A DNA stretch of 64,000 bases from Apiotrichum sp. Y4204 (lineage: Eukaryota; Basidiomycota; Tremellomycetes; Trichosporonales; Trichosporonaceae): assembly GCA_025531455.1 (NCBI GenBank), contig JAMYHL010000017.1:186001-250000 (forward strand), written 5' to 3'. Position numbers and translations under genes: made by a program. Positions 1 to 9,944 of this stretch are shown in pieces (the first letter of the stretch is position 1; the number at the start of each line of letters is the position of its first letter). Below the pieces are notes generated by a model that had not been told where the DNA came from, searched no databases, and saw only the letters and a program-made list of their open reading frames with translations.

Positions 1-1510
1 CCTTGGAGGCGGCGGCGTTTCCAGTCTTCCAGGTGGTGTAGATGACAGCCCAGGGGCCAGCGGCGTTACCAATGTCGTTGGCACCGTGGGCGAACGAGGC
101 AGTGCAGGCGGTGAGAATCTGGACAAACGAGTAGGTGTGCTCGACCTCGTTGGAGTACTTGGGAGCGTGGGCGTAGACGCGGTCCATACGGTCACCCTCA
201 GGAGTACCAGTGACACCGGACTGGGCGGCGTGGATGTCGTAGTTGAGACCGTAGAGAAGACCGCAGACAGCCATGGCGGGGATACGCTTGGCGAGCTTGA
301 CCATGTTGTGGCGCTCGTAGATCTCACCGGGGCCAAGCTGGTTCTCGTGGAGAGTGCGCATAGCCCAGCCAAGAGGACCACGGCGCTGACGGAGCTTGGC
401 GTGGAAGCGCTCCTGGTTCTGCTCCATGATCTGCTTGTAGGTGAGCTTGCCCTCGGTGCCGTTGATAAGGGTGGCCGGGGTGTTGGGGTACGAGAGGGCG
501 GCGGGGGGGAGCGACTTGAACTCGTCGGGCGAGCCGTTCATGTCGTTGATCTTCTCCTGCTCAACGGGGCTCTCCTCAGCCTCGTCGTGCTGGACGACAG
601 CGTAGTTGGGGATACGGTTACGCTCGCCGCTCTCGGGGTAGGGGCGCTTGAAGAGGAGAGGGCCCTGGAACATGTGGTACCAGCGGAGGGTGGGGTCACG
701 CTTGATGATCATGCAGTGGAGGTAGGGGACGAAGAAGAAGGCAGCAAGGGCGGCGACACCAAAGCCGACACCGAGGGTGACGGAGGCAATGTACCATCCG
801 GGCTTCTTGTTGAGCTTGAGGTTGGGCGAGCCCTTGTAGACGATCGAGAGGGTACAGATGGTGGCGGCGACGAGGAACCAGAGGGGAGCGGTCCAGACAG
901 CCCAGATCGCTGGGTTCTTGCGGACGTGGACGACAAACTTGATCAAGGAGAAGATGATGGCACCGAAGCAAGCAGCGCAGGCAGGGGCCATGCCGAGACC
1001 GGCGAAAATGGCACCAAGACCCTTACCCTTGTTCCAGCCCCACTGGACCTTGCTGGCGCCGACAGTGGCAACTCCGACGCCGGCAACGGCCGAGATGAGC
1101 GAGTAGGTCGAGGAGACGTGAGCCGAGTGGCGGGTGCACCACATAACCCAGGACGAAGCGGCAGCAAGAGCACAAGTGAAGGCAAGCATCTGGACGGCGG
1201 CGTCGCCACGGAAGGCGTTGTTGGGGATGATACCGTTCTTGATGGTGTCGGCGGTACGGGCACCGACAGTAATAGCACCCAGCATCTCAAAGATGGTACC
1301 GAGGATCATCGCCTGACGGTACGAGATCGAACGGGACGAGACCGAAGTAGCCCAAGCGTTGGCAACATCGTCTGGATTCGGTCAGATGTGCCACTCTCAC
1401 CAACGACATCGCGATCGCGTCGACTTACTGGCACCGTTGTTGTATGCATCGAGCACGGCGAAGAACGTGCCAATGGCCAACACATAGCTGTATTCGTGCA
1501 GCGTCGGCAT
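1..1510 (-). CDS. PHO89: PiT-family phosphate transporter, Pho89-like (C-terminus beyond left edge)
   Basis: Phosphate permease of the inorganic phosphate transporter (PiT) family, which takes up Pi with Na+ or H+ at the plasma membrane. Exons are 1510-1429 and 1371-1 (minus strand); the 57-nt intron 1428-1372 (GTAAGT...CCAG) splits the Asn codon of the first signature. Two copies of the family signature are visible: NNGANDVANAWATS near residue 25, and HGANDIGNAAGPW near the left edge, in the second half of the protein. Between them lie many hydrophobic segments and a charged cytoplasmic loop. The start at 1510 gives a short N-terminus that enters the first membrane helix at once, as usual in the family. 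The protein is still open at base 1, so the last helices are missing. The coding is Pho89/PHO-4-like; whether Na+ or H+ is the driver cannot be seen. Confidence 0.93.
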
Positions 1511-4500
1511 CGTGAAGACGATATGTGCTTGAGGGAGTGTCGTTGGAAGAAGAGGAGGTGGGATGGGGGTGAAGAAGTGGTGGTGTGGCGGAATAAATAC
1601 CGATCAGTGGACTCGCAATGTAGCCGCCTGATGGCCGTCCGGGCCGCACTTTTTTTCGGGCGTTTCTGCCTTCCCTCTCGTCTTGATGTGCAGAGTAGTG
1701 GGCATGTTGCGCTCTGCGTTCCGTGTCGAGGTCAGTACCGTCGTATGTGTCCGCCCTCATCAGCCAGTCGGCGGATGGGCAGCTTGAATGCCTGGCGATG
1801 ATTCGCCTTGTCAGTCACACGAGGGCAGACAATGCCCAATGTTCTGCGCACGCCCGTAGCTGTCTGAGGCGCGATGCCAAGGCAAGCGAGGAGACGAAAA
1901 TACAACAGAACGTCGGTCGGACGCAAGGACAAGTCGGTGCCTGGTACGAGAGCTGAGTGGTCGTCGTCTGAGATCCGGGCTCCGGGAACCGGTCAAACGA
2001 GTGAGAAATGGGTTCCACCATTTGTGGCATGCACTCCACTCCTGCACTCCGAACAGGGGTGAGAGCCCGGGGACTGGCCATGAGGCCCCTCCGTAGCGAG
2101 AAAGTCTTGGCATCTGTGTGGTGCGCGTAGCCCTGCCAAGCCCCGAACGGTGTAGAAATGTTACCGGCATCACGCACGTTTCTTGCAGATTCGCACGTTT
2201 TTCAACCGCCACTCGGAATCTGCAGTCAGCGGAGTCCCCAATGAGCCCTTTTTGAGTCCCCGGAGTCCTCCAACTTGTCCGATTGACAGCACGACGACGA
2301 GGAGATGTCAAGACACGACGAGCGATGCGTTGATAAGACTAGATATCAGATAACCACGAGAGCGACGTCGTCGGCGATCGCTATACTGCTGCGCGCACAC
2401 GACCGTGCTGAAAAAAGAACAAAAGTGGGGGTTTGGTGGTGGGATCGAGGATTGTGGATTGTGGACGCGTCGCGAGGCAAAGTGCTGATTTGGAAGAGTT
2501 TACGCACGTTCGTGGACATGAGCACCAAAATCGCACTCCTTGGTTGGCTGAAACAGGCGATCAGAAATGCGGGGCACCAGGATATATCAGGGTCCGAGGA
2601 TCATTTTTAGCATATTTAAACATTTTAGACTTTGTTATTTATCGCACGTGCGTCCCTCGATTCATCAAATTCATCTATCTATGGCACCTCCCCTTCACGG
2701 CCATCGCGTCAGTAGTGGTACAGTGGCGCGTTGACCGACACATCTAGACTCCACAAATCGTCTATCCGCTTCTCATGAAGGCACGGCGTGTGTTACTACT
2801 CCCGACTTCTTCCCGCCAGGCGATCATATCAGTGTGTATTTCTGGACCAGATAACGTCTTGGCATCTCGGTAACAGAGACATGCGTGTGACCGGGTTGAG
2901 CGCCGCTGATCCGCAAGTCCATAGACGAACGCGGTTAGCACACGTTTCGCTGGCGCTAATAGCGAGAGAGTCAAGAGAGCAGAGCGGGCCAGAACACGCG
3001 GAATGGCGGCGGTTGTACTCTCCGGCGATCCGGTGTCCGTCTCCACCTGCCACGCGATCCAGAGTAGGCGTTGCGCTGGTGCCGCGGATTGCTATATTGT
3101 TATTAGCGCAGGCGCCGTGCGCCGATGGCGCGTGCGAACCGGGCACAATTGTACGACCAGTTAGCCCCCGTGGAAGGCGGAGGAGAGTGTCCAGACCTGA
3201 CTCCAAGCTCCACGGCCTCCACCTGCTCCACCCTACCGCCCATCAGAACGTGCCCATAGCGACTCATTCGTGGGGGGCGGCATGTTGTGGCCAATCTCAC
3301 AATCGCCGACGATCCAACTCTTCTCGGAAGCGCCAGATCTAACGACCACGCGTGACCTGTCAGGTGCCCGAAGGCACTTCTCAATGTCTCGGATCTCATG
3401 ATCAAAGATGAATTGTCGATCGGCGCACAGACTTTGCGACAATACTCGCAACTCTGCAGCCGCCAGGAATCCGGTTGGTTGCAATCTACATCGTGCGTCC
3501 CTCGATATGACATGCGCCCACCAACTCGTGCTCGACGGGGCCGTGGTGGGCACCTCGTACTGTGTCAGCTGCGATAGCTGGGATTGATAAAGCCATAAGG
3601 CCTTAAATGGGCCGGCGGGAAGTACGCTTTCTGGTCAGGTAATAGGCGCTCAAGGCCCCGCGGCTCCGACATTCAGATCAGCAAACGTGGGTGTTTCTCT
3701 TCCATCTCATCCTTTGATAAAGCGAATCGTAATGGGGGTGCCCACATCCTTGCGTAAGCCGCCGGCACGTGACGTTCTTAGTACTGATCAGTACTGACCT
3801 GCGGCTGACCTGAAAGGCCAAAGGAGACATCGGATACCGAAGAACGGACATCAAACATTCCGTCAGCTCTCTAGTCCGAACTAACGAACGTGCCACCCCG
3901 GTTCCTAGGAATCAGCACCGGGTTTAGCGGCTGGTGAATGCCAAGCCGCCCTGATCGCCGGTCAGTGCCTACCAAGCTTGGCCGAAACCAGGCGGCGTTG
4001 TGGTCGTGTGAGCGTGGCGGTGGTCGTGTGAGCTGATCCAGACGGGAACAGCGCCGAACTTTAGCACGCTAACGCTGTCTATCGGCGCTACCGCCGCCTG
4101 TCGGTGAGAGGGATCGGCGGCCACACTTAGCGCATCGGTAGCAGTGATAAAAAGGCGACTGGACGAAAAATTTTACGAGAATGGGGATGCTCGTCTGTCT
4201 ACTTGTTTGTCCATGGTTGCGGAACTGCGATTGTGAGCTTGCCCAACCTTCCCGCGATCCCAACTCGTCCATCATCAACATGGCCGCCCGAATGTGTTTG
4301 TGGGAAACGGGGTCGGCCATGTCCGCCTTTTGTGGGGCTCCCATCCTAATGTACAGCTGGTTGTGTTGACACTCACTTCACAGCCTGGGAAAGTATCGGA
4401 TGGACAAGATCTGTGGACTGCCGAGTTGCTGGCAGCTCGTCTTCACCTTTTATTCAGCTCCCCAGATTCGACATCATACGCACACTCTCCTTGCCCCTAG

Positions 4501-4608
4501 GTACTGGGTACTGGGACATGACTCACTTTGAAGACCTGGGAACAACCAGCATGGACCTCCCATAAGACCCAGTCGAGCACGACTCTTGCACTTACCTCCT
4601 AACCCACA
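1511..4608. other. Intergenic, about 3.1 kb, upstream of both flanking genes
   Basis: I found no convincing gene here. Open frames of 60-184 codons occur on both strands but have mixed codon use, no domain resemblance and no consistent splice structure. The left part is the upstream region of the phosphate transporter and the right part that of the 226-aa gene at 4609. It contains scattered CACGTT/CACGTG elements (listed separately) and a short direct repeat, TGGTCGTGTGAGC, near 3999-4032. Confidence 0.6.
2175..2202. promoter_or_regulatory. Two CACGTTT elements upstream of the phosphate transporter
   Basis: CACGTTT occurs at 2175-2181 and CACGTTTTT at 2194-2202, with a further CACGTT at 2515-2520 and palindromic CACGTG at 2645-2650 and 3766-3771. 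In other fungi Pho4-type bHLH factors bind CACGTG and CACGTT(T) in promoters of phosphate-uptake genes. The sites lie 0.7-2.3 kb upstream of the transporter start. Function is inferred from sequence and neighbour only. Confidence 0.35.
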
Positions 4609-5289
4609 ATGACTTTCTTCTTCTTCCGCCGTCGTCGTCGCAAGCCGCTGGCTGTAACGCTCCAGCTCCCATCCCATCCCAAGCGGGCATCTCACGACCC
4701 GGCGCCAGTGCGCGCCCCAGCGCTCCCCGAGCGCGAGGCCGACCGCGACTCACTCGGCACCGCAGTGCTCACGACCGCCAACCCTCGCGCACCGGCAGGA
4801 TACTACGTCCTGCCCGAGAAGGAGTGGCCGCAGCGTCCGCACGACAAAGTCAAGCGTAAGCCCACGATCCCAAAGATCAAGGTCACCCCGCCGTCCCTCC
4901 CACCCCGCCGCCGCAAGCCAGAGCCGAAGCCGTGGGTCCCCGAAGTCTCCCACCCGGCCCCGCCGTACCCGCCCGTACACCAGCCAGCACCCTCGCCAGC
5001 CCCACACTTCCCACCTTGTCCGCCGTGCGCCCCATGTCAGGCCGTACCCGTGCTCTGTTCCGGGCCGAACGTGTGTATCTGGTGCTATTCGCCAGCGCGA
5101 CGCCGCAAATCCAGCGAGAGGAAACCTAGACCAAGCGACGCGCACCCCCGCTATGTCTCGGTGAGGCAGATGCAGCACCATCACCTTCCTCGGTCGCACT
5201 GTCGTTGTCATTGCCCGCCGCCATACTACCCACCACATGGCGGTCCTCTCCACCGTGGGTGCCCTTATTGCAGGTGCGGGGTCTGCTAA
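4609..5289 (+). CDS. Proline/arginine-rich protein with Cys-rich C-terminus, function unknown
   Basis: A single-exon ORF of 226 aa with Kozak-like context (CCCACAATGAC). It begins MTFFFFRRRRRK, a run of Phe then Arg. The middle (residues 75-145) is Pro-rich and highly basic. Cysteines cluster at residues 139-165 (CPPCAPC, then CxxxxxxCxxC) and at the C-terminus (HCRCHCPP, then CPYCRCGVC at the end). Paired CxxC and CxC motifs suggest metal binding or palmitoylation, but no family is recognised. No signal peptide or clear transmembrane helix is seen. Codon use matches neighbouring genes, which supports coding. It shares a general Pro/Cys style with the protein at 23026-23950, but I could not align them. 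It could be a lineage-specific gene; moderate confidence that it is translated. Confidence 0.5.
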   Translation: MTFFFFRRRRRKPLAVTLQLPSHPKRASHDPAPVRAPALPEREADRDSLGTAVLTTANPRAPAGYYVLPEKEWPQRPHDKVKRKPTIPKIKVTPPSLPPRRRKPEPKPWVPEVSHPAPPYPPVHQPAPSPAPHFPPCPPCAPCQAVPVLCSGPNVCIWCYSPARRRKSSERKPRPSDAHPRYVSVRQMQHHHLPRSHCRCHCPPPYYPPHGGPLHRGCPYCRCGVC

Positions 5290-6180
5290 AAGGGGCCGGA
5301 CCTTGTGCGTGTGGCCACGCCCCAGGCTAGGGCAAACGCGGGATAAGGGAGATGTGAAAGAGCGGCTCGTTAATGGGATGGGATGTGTTGATTGGAGGAC
5401 AATCTGTATGTTCAGGTAAAGAGTGGAGTGTTTGTGTCACTGTGTGATGGCGTGTCATGCAAAGTGCAGTATCCGCTCCACAGACTGTACAGTACGCTTT
5501 CCCACACTGGTGAACGAAGCCTGGTTGTCCCTCGTCTGTAGCGACTTGGTGCACACCTGTCTGTCTGCTAACAGCACCAGCAGGCTAACAGCACCAGCAG
5601 GCCAGCAGGCCAGCAGGTCATGCATCATGCCACTTCCCTGGTCTCAGAGGCTGAGGGACTGTATACATGCTTTCGCGCTGCTTCATTACTACATGTGACC
5701 CCCCCAGTACTTACTGACCATATGACTTCGGATAAAAAATCAGCCACGTCTCATTGACCTACTATAAGAGCCACCTGTATACTCATCCCGAGAACCTCCC
5801 TTATCGTCGACACTGTCAAGCGACAGTATCATCAGTCGAGCAGTCCCCAACACTGATGTGCGGACTCGATCCATGTCCAGAACCCAAACTCCGAGGTCAC
5901 TGGCCAAAGATGAGCCAAACTCCGCCTGCCAAAGGCAGGCACATTTTGCCGAATGCCAAGAAGTTCACCTGCGTTTTTCCTTATCCGGGCCACTGACATT
6001 CAACGCTTGAACGCATATCCTCGGCTCCACTAGGCGAAGACTCTAGGCACATCGGGACGACGAATTCCAGCCGTGACTGGGATCCCCATTTCAGACATTA
6101 CAAAATCTAACGAAAGTGCATACATGCGCTTTTGGAGCAGCAATACTATAGGGTGACTAGGGATACACTACTCTGTCCGC
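5290..6180. other. Intergenic between convergent genes
   Basis: Lies between the 3' ends of the 4609 gene (plus) and the GPI-protein gene (minus). No supported gene; it holds a short minisatellite at 5567-5616 and otherwise unremarkable sequence. Confidence 0.6.
5567..5616. repeat. Minisatellite, 17-bp and 8-bp units
   Basis: GCTAACAGCACCAGCAG is repeated exactly at 5567-5583 and 5584-5600, followed by two GCCAGCAG units at 5601-5616 that look like a truncated form of the same unit. Non-coding; likely replication slippage. Confidence 0.85.
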
Positions 6181-7584
6181 TTAGAGGAGCGCGGCCATGG
6201 CGGCACCAAGGACGACGGCGAGCGACATGGTGGTGGAGCTCGAGGCGAAGCTGGCGGCAGCGCCGCCCGGTCCACCGCCGTTGGTGCCGTTGCCGCCGGT
6301 GGTGCCGTTAGGGCCCGAGGTGACGTTGCCGAACTTGGGGTCGTGGCCGTGGGCGCGGCAGGCATCCTCAATCTTGTCCTGCTCGTCGTCAAAGTCGCCG
6401 GCGTCCTCGTCGTCGAGGCAGTCAACGCAGAGGTCGAAGAGACGCCACTCGAGAGGGTTGCAGACCTTCATGCAGTCGTCGCCAGTCACGTTCTGCGAGC
6501 AGGCAGAGGCAAACTTGGTGAAGCTGGGGCACATGACCTCGCACTTGGCGGGGACGGTGACATTCTCGGGAATGGTGACGGTAGCGTTGGCGGTCGAGTT
6601 GGAGACAGGCTTAGGGTCCTTGCCGTTCATGCGGCAGATGAGGTCAAGCTTGTCCTCCTGGTCTCCAAAGTCCCAGTCCTTCTTCGAGGAGGTCTGGTTG
6701 CCGGCACCCTGCTGGTTCTCGTCGTCGTCCTTGTCATCGTCGTCGTCGTCGTCCGCCTTGTCAATGCACTTGACACACTGGTGGAACTGCATGAAGCTCT
6801 GGGGCTCGCAGACCGACATGCACTGCTCGCCCTGGGCGTCGGCGGTGCATGCCTCGGCAACCTGGGAGAAGTTGCCGCAGGACTGCTGGCAGCTCTGGGG
6901 GACGGTCATGTTGGACGGGAAGTGGACGGTGATGTTCGGGGTCTGGGTACCGGTCCAGCCCTCGGGGTTGACGCCCGAGCGGAGACAGAGGGCCTCGAGG
7001 ACGTCCTGCTGGTTGTCGAGGTCGTCGGCGCCCTCGACGTCGGCGTCGTCGAGGCACTCGAGGCACATGTCAAAGGTGCGCCACTTCTCGGGCTCGCAGA
7101 CGGCGAGGCAGTCGTCGCCGGTCGCATTCTGCGAGCACGTGGTGGCGACCTGGGTGAAGTTTGAGCAGTGCTGCTGGCACTCCTGGGGAATGTTCAGGTT
7201 CTGCGGGAGCATGACGGTCGCGTTGTTCGGGAGGCCGTACTCGAGCGGCTGGGTGTTGTTGCCGGTCTGGGTCTCGTTACCGTTCTGGGTCTGGTTGCCG
7301 GTGGTGGTGCCGTTGGTGGTAGTGTTGCCGGTCTGGCTGGGCATGACGGCCGAGCTGGCAGCCGAGGTCATAGACTGGGCGCCGCTGGTGGCGTCCGAAG
7401 CGGCAGACTGGGCACCGCTGGTGGCGGCAGTAGCGACAGACTGGGCACCGCTAGTGGCAGCGTTGCCGACCGAGGCGGCGCCGCTCGTGGCAGCCGAAGC
7501 GACCGACTCGACGGGGTTCTGGCGCGGCACAAGGGCCGCGACGAGGGAGGGAGCGATAAGGAGCGAGAAGGTGGAAGCGCGCAT
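6181..7584 (-). CDS. Secreted GPI-anchored protein with three 8-cysteine repeats
   Basis: A single exon of 467 aa. Residues 1-18 form a signal peptide (MRASTFSLLIAPSLVAAL), followed by Ala/Ser/Thr repeats of SAATSGA type (about residues 27-80), an Asn/Thr/Gln-rich linker, then three homologous modules near residues 119-215, 216-325 and 326-415. Each module starts with an N-glycosylation-rich strand (NxTV...P) and has the cysteine pattern C-x3-C-x9-C-x8-C-x3-C-x10-C-x2-C-x(19 or more)-C. After the seventh Cys comes an Asp-rich acidic patch, largest in module 2 (a run of seven Asp plus more Asp/Lys/Glu). The C-terminus is Gly-rich, then SFASSSTTMSLAVVLGAAMAALL, a typical GPI-attachment signal. 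I infer a cell-wall or surface protein. The module is not a family I can name (not CFEM or hydrophobin by spacing). Confidence 0.9.
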   Translation of the reverse strand: MRASTFSLLIAPSLVAALVPRQNPVESVASAATSGAASVGNAATSGAQSVATAATSGAQSAASDATSGAQSMTSAASSAVMPSQTGNTTTNGTTTGNQTQNGNETQTGNNTQPLEYGLPNNATVMLPQNLNIPQECQQHCSNFTQVATTCSQNATGDDCLAVCEPEKWRTFDMCLECLDDADVEGADDLDNQQDVLEALCLRSGVNPEGWTGTQTPNITVHFPSNMTVPQSCQQSCGNFSQVAEACTADAQGEQCMSVCEPQSFMQFHQCVKCIDKADDDDDDDKDDDENQQGAGNQTSSKKDWDFGDQEDKLDLICRMNGKDPKPVSNSTANATVTIPENVTVPAKCEVMCPSFTKFASACSQNVTGDDCMKVCNPLEWRLFDLCVDCLDDEDAGDFDDEQDKIEDACRAHGHDPKFGNVTSGPNGTTGGNGTNGGGPGGAAASFASSSTTMSLAVVLGAAMAALL

Positions 7585-7637
7585 TGTAGCTCAAAGGTTG
7601 GATGCGATGGGCTACAAGGGCAAGTGCAGCTTTCCTC

Positions 7638-7646
7638 TTTTATATA
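7638..7646 (-). promoter_or_regulatory. TATA box of the GPI-protein gene
   Basis: TATATAAAA on the minus strand, 54 nt upstream of the start codon at 7584. Position and perfect match fit a strong, regulated RNA polymerase II promoter. Confidence 0.6.
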
Positions 7647-8841
7647 ATACCGCCCGCCCAGACAGGCAGGCAGTGGTGAGAGACGCAGACATTTGGATAT
7701 CAACAGGAGCGGGGGTACGGCGCACAACGCCCGCGACTGCGGACAATCCCCAGCCGAGGTTGTGCATAGGGTTTCACTGGGTCGCCAAGCAAACGCGCCA
7801 AGATTGGAGAACAAGGGTTGTGCGGGTGTGGCAGTGTGTCGGGAATGGGAGGAACAAGGCAACAACAAGCAGAAAAAAAAAAAAAGACAGTGCCACACTT
7901 GACGTCATGGCTAATGAGATGTCGTATACGGTGACTTCACCACCCCCCACCGCCCTTGGCAAAGTCTCTATTACGTTGACCCGGTATCGTATAGAATGCT
8001 CTCGAGCTCTCGACATTATTATTGGGGCATGCCTCTCCAGCTCTCCAACCTTGTCATCATCAAAGAGTGGGTTTTGGAATCGTAAAGATGCGCAGCCGTT
8101 CCTGCCTGGTCCAGGACCGCCCGACTTTTGCTCTCGGACCTGCGGTGTTCATGACTACAGTATGGAGTACGTTATTCCCGCCTCCCGTCTGCTGTATCCA
8201 GGTAGCGGTGCAGCCAGGCGGGCCAAGAGATACAGCTCGCCAATCTCCAGTACCGCAATGCCCAGATACCAGCAATCCGCAGCGGGCCCGAACAATCGCA
8301 CTGATCGCCGCAGCATACCAAGACTCTGGGACCGGATAATCCTGCCCAATGGCCAATTGCCCACCACCTGTGTAACACCGCAGGTACCACAGGTCCGCTG
8401 ACGGAGTATCCCGGTCGGAGTTGGTCGTCATCCGGCGGCTAGGTGCGGAGCGCGCCGCGGGGGCGGTGCCGACTGCTGCGGCGGGAGACGGGACAAGACG
8501 AAGGCGTCGCCGCGGGGCAGATGAGCCGCTCCGCTTCACTTGTCCCGAGAGTTGTTTCTCCGAGCTCAGCGTTCTCGGACCAGACTACTCGCTCGGACCA
8601 TCAGGCAACCATGTGACGCAGCCGGACGTGTCCGCCAGAGCCTGGAATATACCGGCAGGGTGGTCTTCCGCTTGTGGTCCTCCGCTCCACCACCCACGCA
8701 AGAGCGCCGAATAATGATGATGGATGACCCCGCGGCGGCATCTAGTCGTTGCTGCCACAATCCCAGATCCCACACTAGAATAGTGATTCCACACTAGAGT
8801 AGTAGCATCGGGGGGCTCCACGGCGGCAGACGCGATGCACG

Positions 8842-8862
8842 GCATGCTGCATGCTGCATGCT
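8842..8862. repeat. (GCATGCT)3 tandem repeat
   Basis: Three exact GCATGCT units. Related GCATGCA doublets occur at about 34672-34686 in an SKT5 intron, so GCATGC may be a generally enriched word here. Confidence 0.7.
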
Positions 8863-8960
8863 CGGAACATGTGTTCGCGTGTTCGCTGTTGCTCTCGCGT
8901 TCTCCACAGCCAACGTCTCCCTGACGCTGTGAATAGAACAGCGACAAGACAATGATCGCG

Positions 8961-8992
8961 CTCTGATCCTCTGATCCTCTGACCCTCTGACG
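8961..8992. repeat. Four 8-bp CTCTGAYS repeats
   Basis: CTCTGATC, CTCTGATC, CTCTGACC, CTCTGACG in direct succession. No coding role seen. Confidence 0.75.
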
Positions 8993-9449
8993 CTTGGTCC
9001 GATATGCCAATGTCGGCGCACGCACGGGTCATTCGTGGCGCCGACTCCAACGTCATCCCCCACCACCCTGAGCGGGGACGACTGCGAGATCCAGAGGCCA
9101 GTGTGCAAGTGCAAGTGACTGCTGTGCGCTTCATGCTCGATTGGACTAGCACAAACCGGTGCACGCAGTCGAGTTTCGCAGCCGCCAAGCAGCGTAGATC
9201 CGCGGGCACGGCGTAGATTCCAACACAATCCGTGATCGCATTCCGACCGACACTGAACCCACTCCTCTCGAGTCTGGAGCTCCGTACTTCATTGAAATGG
9301 CCCACGACGACGAAGTCCACGCGCGCCGGCATCCCGCGCATGCAGCGCACGAGGTCATCGAGGTGCACCACCATCCTGACCGAACACTGGCTGTGGTCTG
9401 ACGTTCATGTTCCAGATGCACGGTCATCACCACGATCACAGTAAGCACC

Positions 9450-9944
9450 ATGGCCACGAACAGGCACCACGAAGTCCATGACCACTGCGAGTGCGGCGTC
9501 GACCACGCTCATGGTCACCAGAATGACAAGACGCACCGTTCATTTGGGGACAGGCACGAGCACTCCCAGCACCACGATCACACCGAGTTCACGAGCACAA
9601 GCATAACAACCACAAGGCCCACGACCGCAAATGCGACGGGCAGGCACGAACAGCATGACCACAAGCACATGGTGACCCAACACGGCCACCACTGCCTCGG
9701 CCTCGCCGGCCATTCCCTCCACTGCAAGAAGTGAGTTCCCCCAAGTCGTGGCACATTCCCGACTGCTGGGGTTTCTCGTTCGACTGATCTCGCCACTCGC
9801 GCCTCTTGTCCCACGGCTCGCGCTTGGTCGCTCTGGACCCGCTTCCGGCCTCACGGAGCACCAGTCCAGGGCCACCCAGATAACCGCAGTCACTCGAACA
9901 GCGGCCATTCGCATACCCACTCGCCCGGGCGCCAGACACGATAG
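9450..9944 (+). CDS. Small histidine-rich protein, probable metal binder
   Basis: Proposed exons 9450-9730 and 9890-9944, giving 111 aa with about 26 His. The start at 9450 has a strong Kozak context (CACCATGGCC). Motifs such as HDHCECGVDHAHGH and HQHDHKH type clusters are interspersed with Cys. The donor AA|GTGAGT and acceptor ATAACCGCAG remove 159 nt; the join keeps frame and continues with HSNSGHSHTHSPG, again His-rich, which supports the splice. An alternative start at 9416 (MHGHHHDH) would need a 34-nt intron 9441-9474 to join in frame. Composition resembles His-rich loops of zinc transporters or metallochaperones, but there is no membrane helix and no recognised domain. His-rich reading is partly seen in two frames, so a decayed gene is possible. 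Confidence 0.42.

Larger units (their letters stand above)
7585..9449. other. Intergenic, divergent promoter region
   Basis: Separates the GPI-protein gene (minus) from the His-rich gene (plus). The open frames here have no coding character. It contains an A13 run near 7872, two short tandem repeats (listed separately), and a near-direct repeat CACACTAGA(A/G)TAGT at about 8770 and 8791. Confidence 0.55.

Noticed and set aside
86..1801. 571-codon plus-strand frame across the phosphate transporter
   Set aside because: Antisense shadow. C/G-ending codon bias on the minus strand removes stops from an opposite frame; the minus-strand reading gives clear PiT motifs.
1811..3553. Several 90-185-codon frames on both strands upstream of the phosphate transporter
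   Set aside because: They overlap one another, have erratic codon use and no splice or domain support.
6197..8401. 734-codon plus-strand frame over the GPI-protein gene
   Set aside because: Shadow of the biased minus-strand gene; it runs on into non-coding DNA and has no domain features.
8060..8539. 159-codon minus-strand frame
   Set aside because: Mixed composition, no good start context and no homology; region treated as intergenic.
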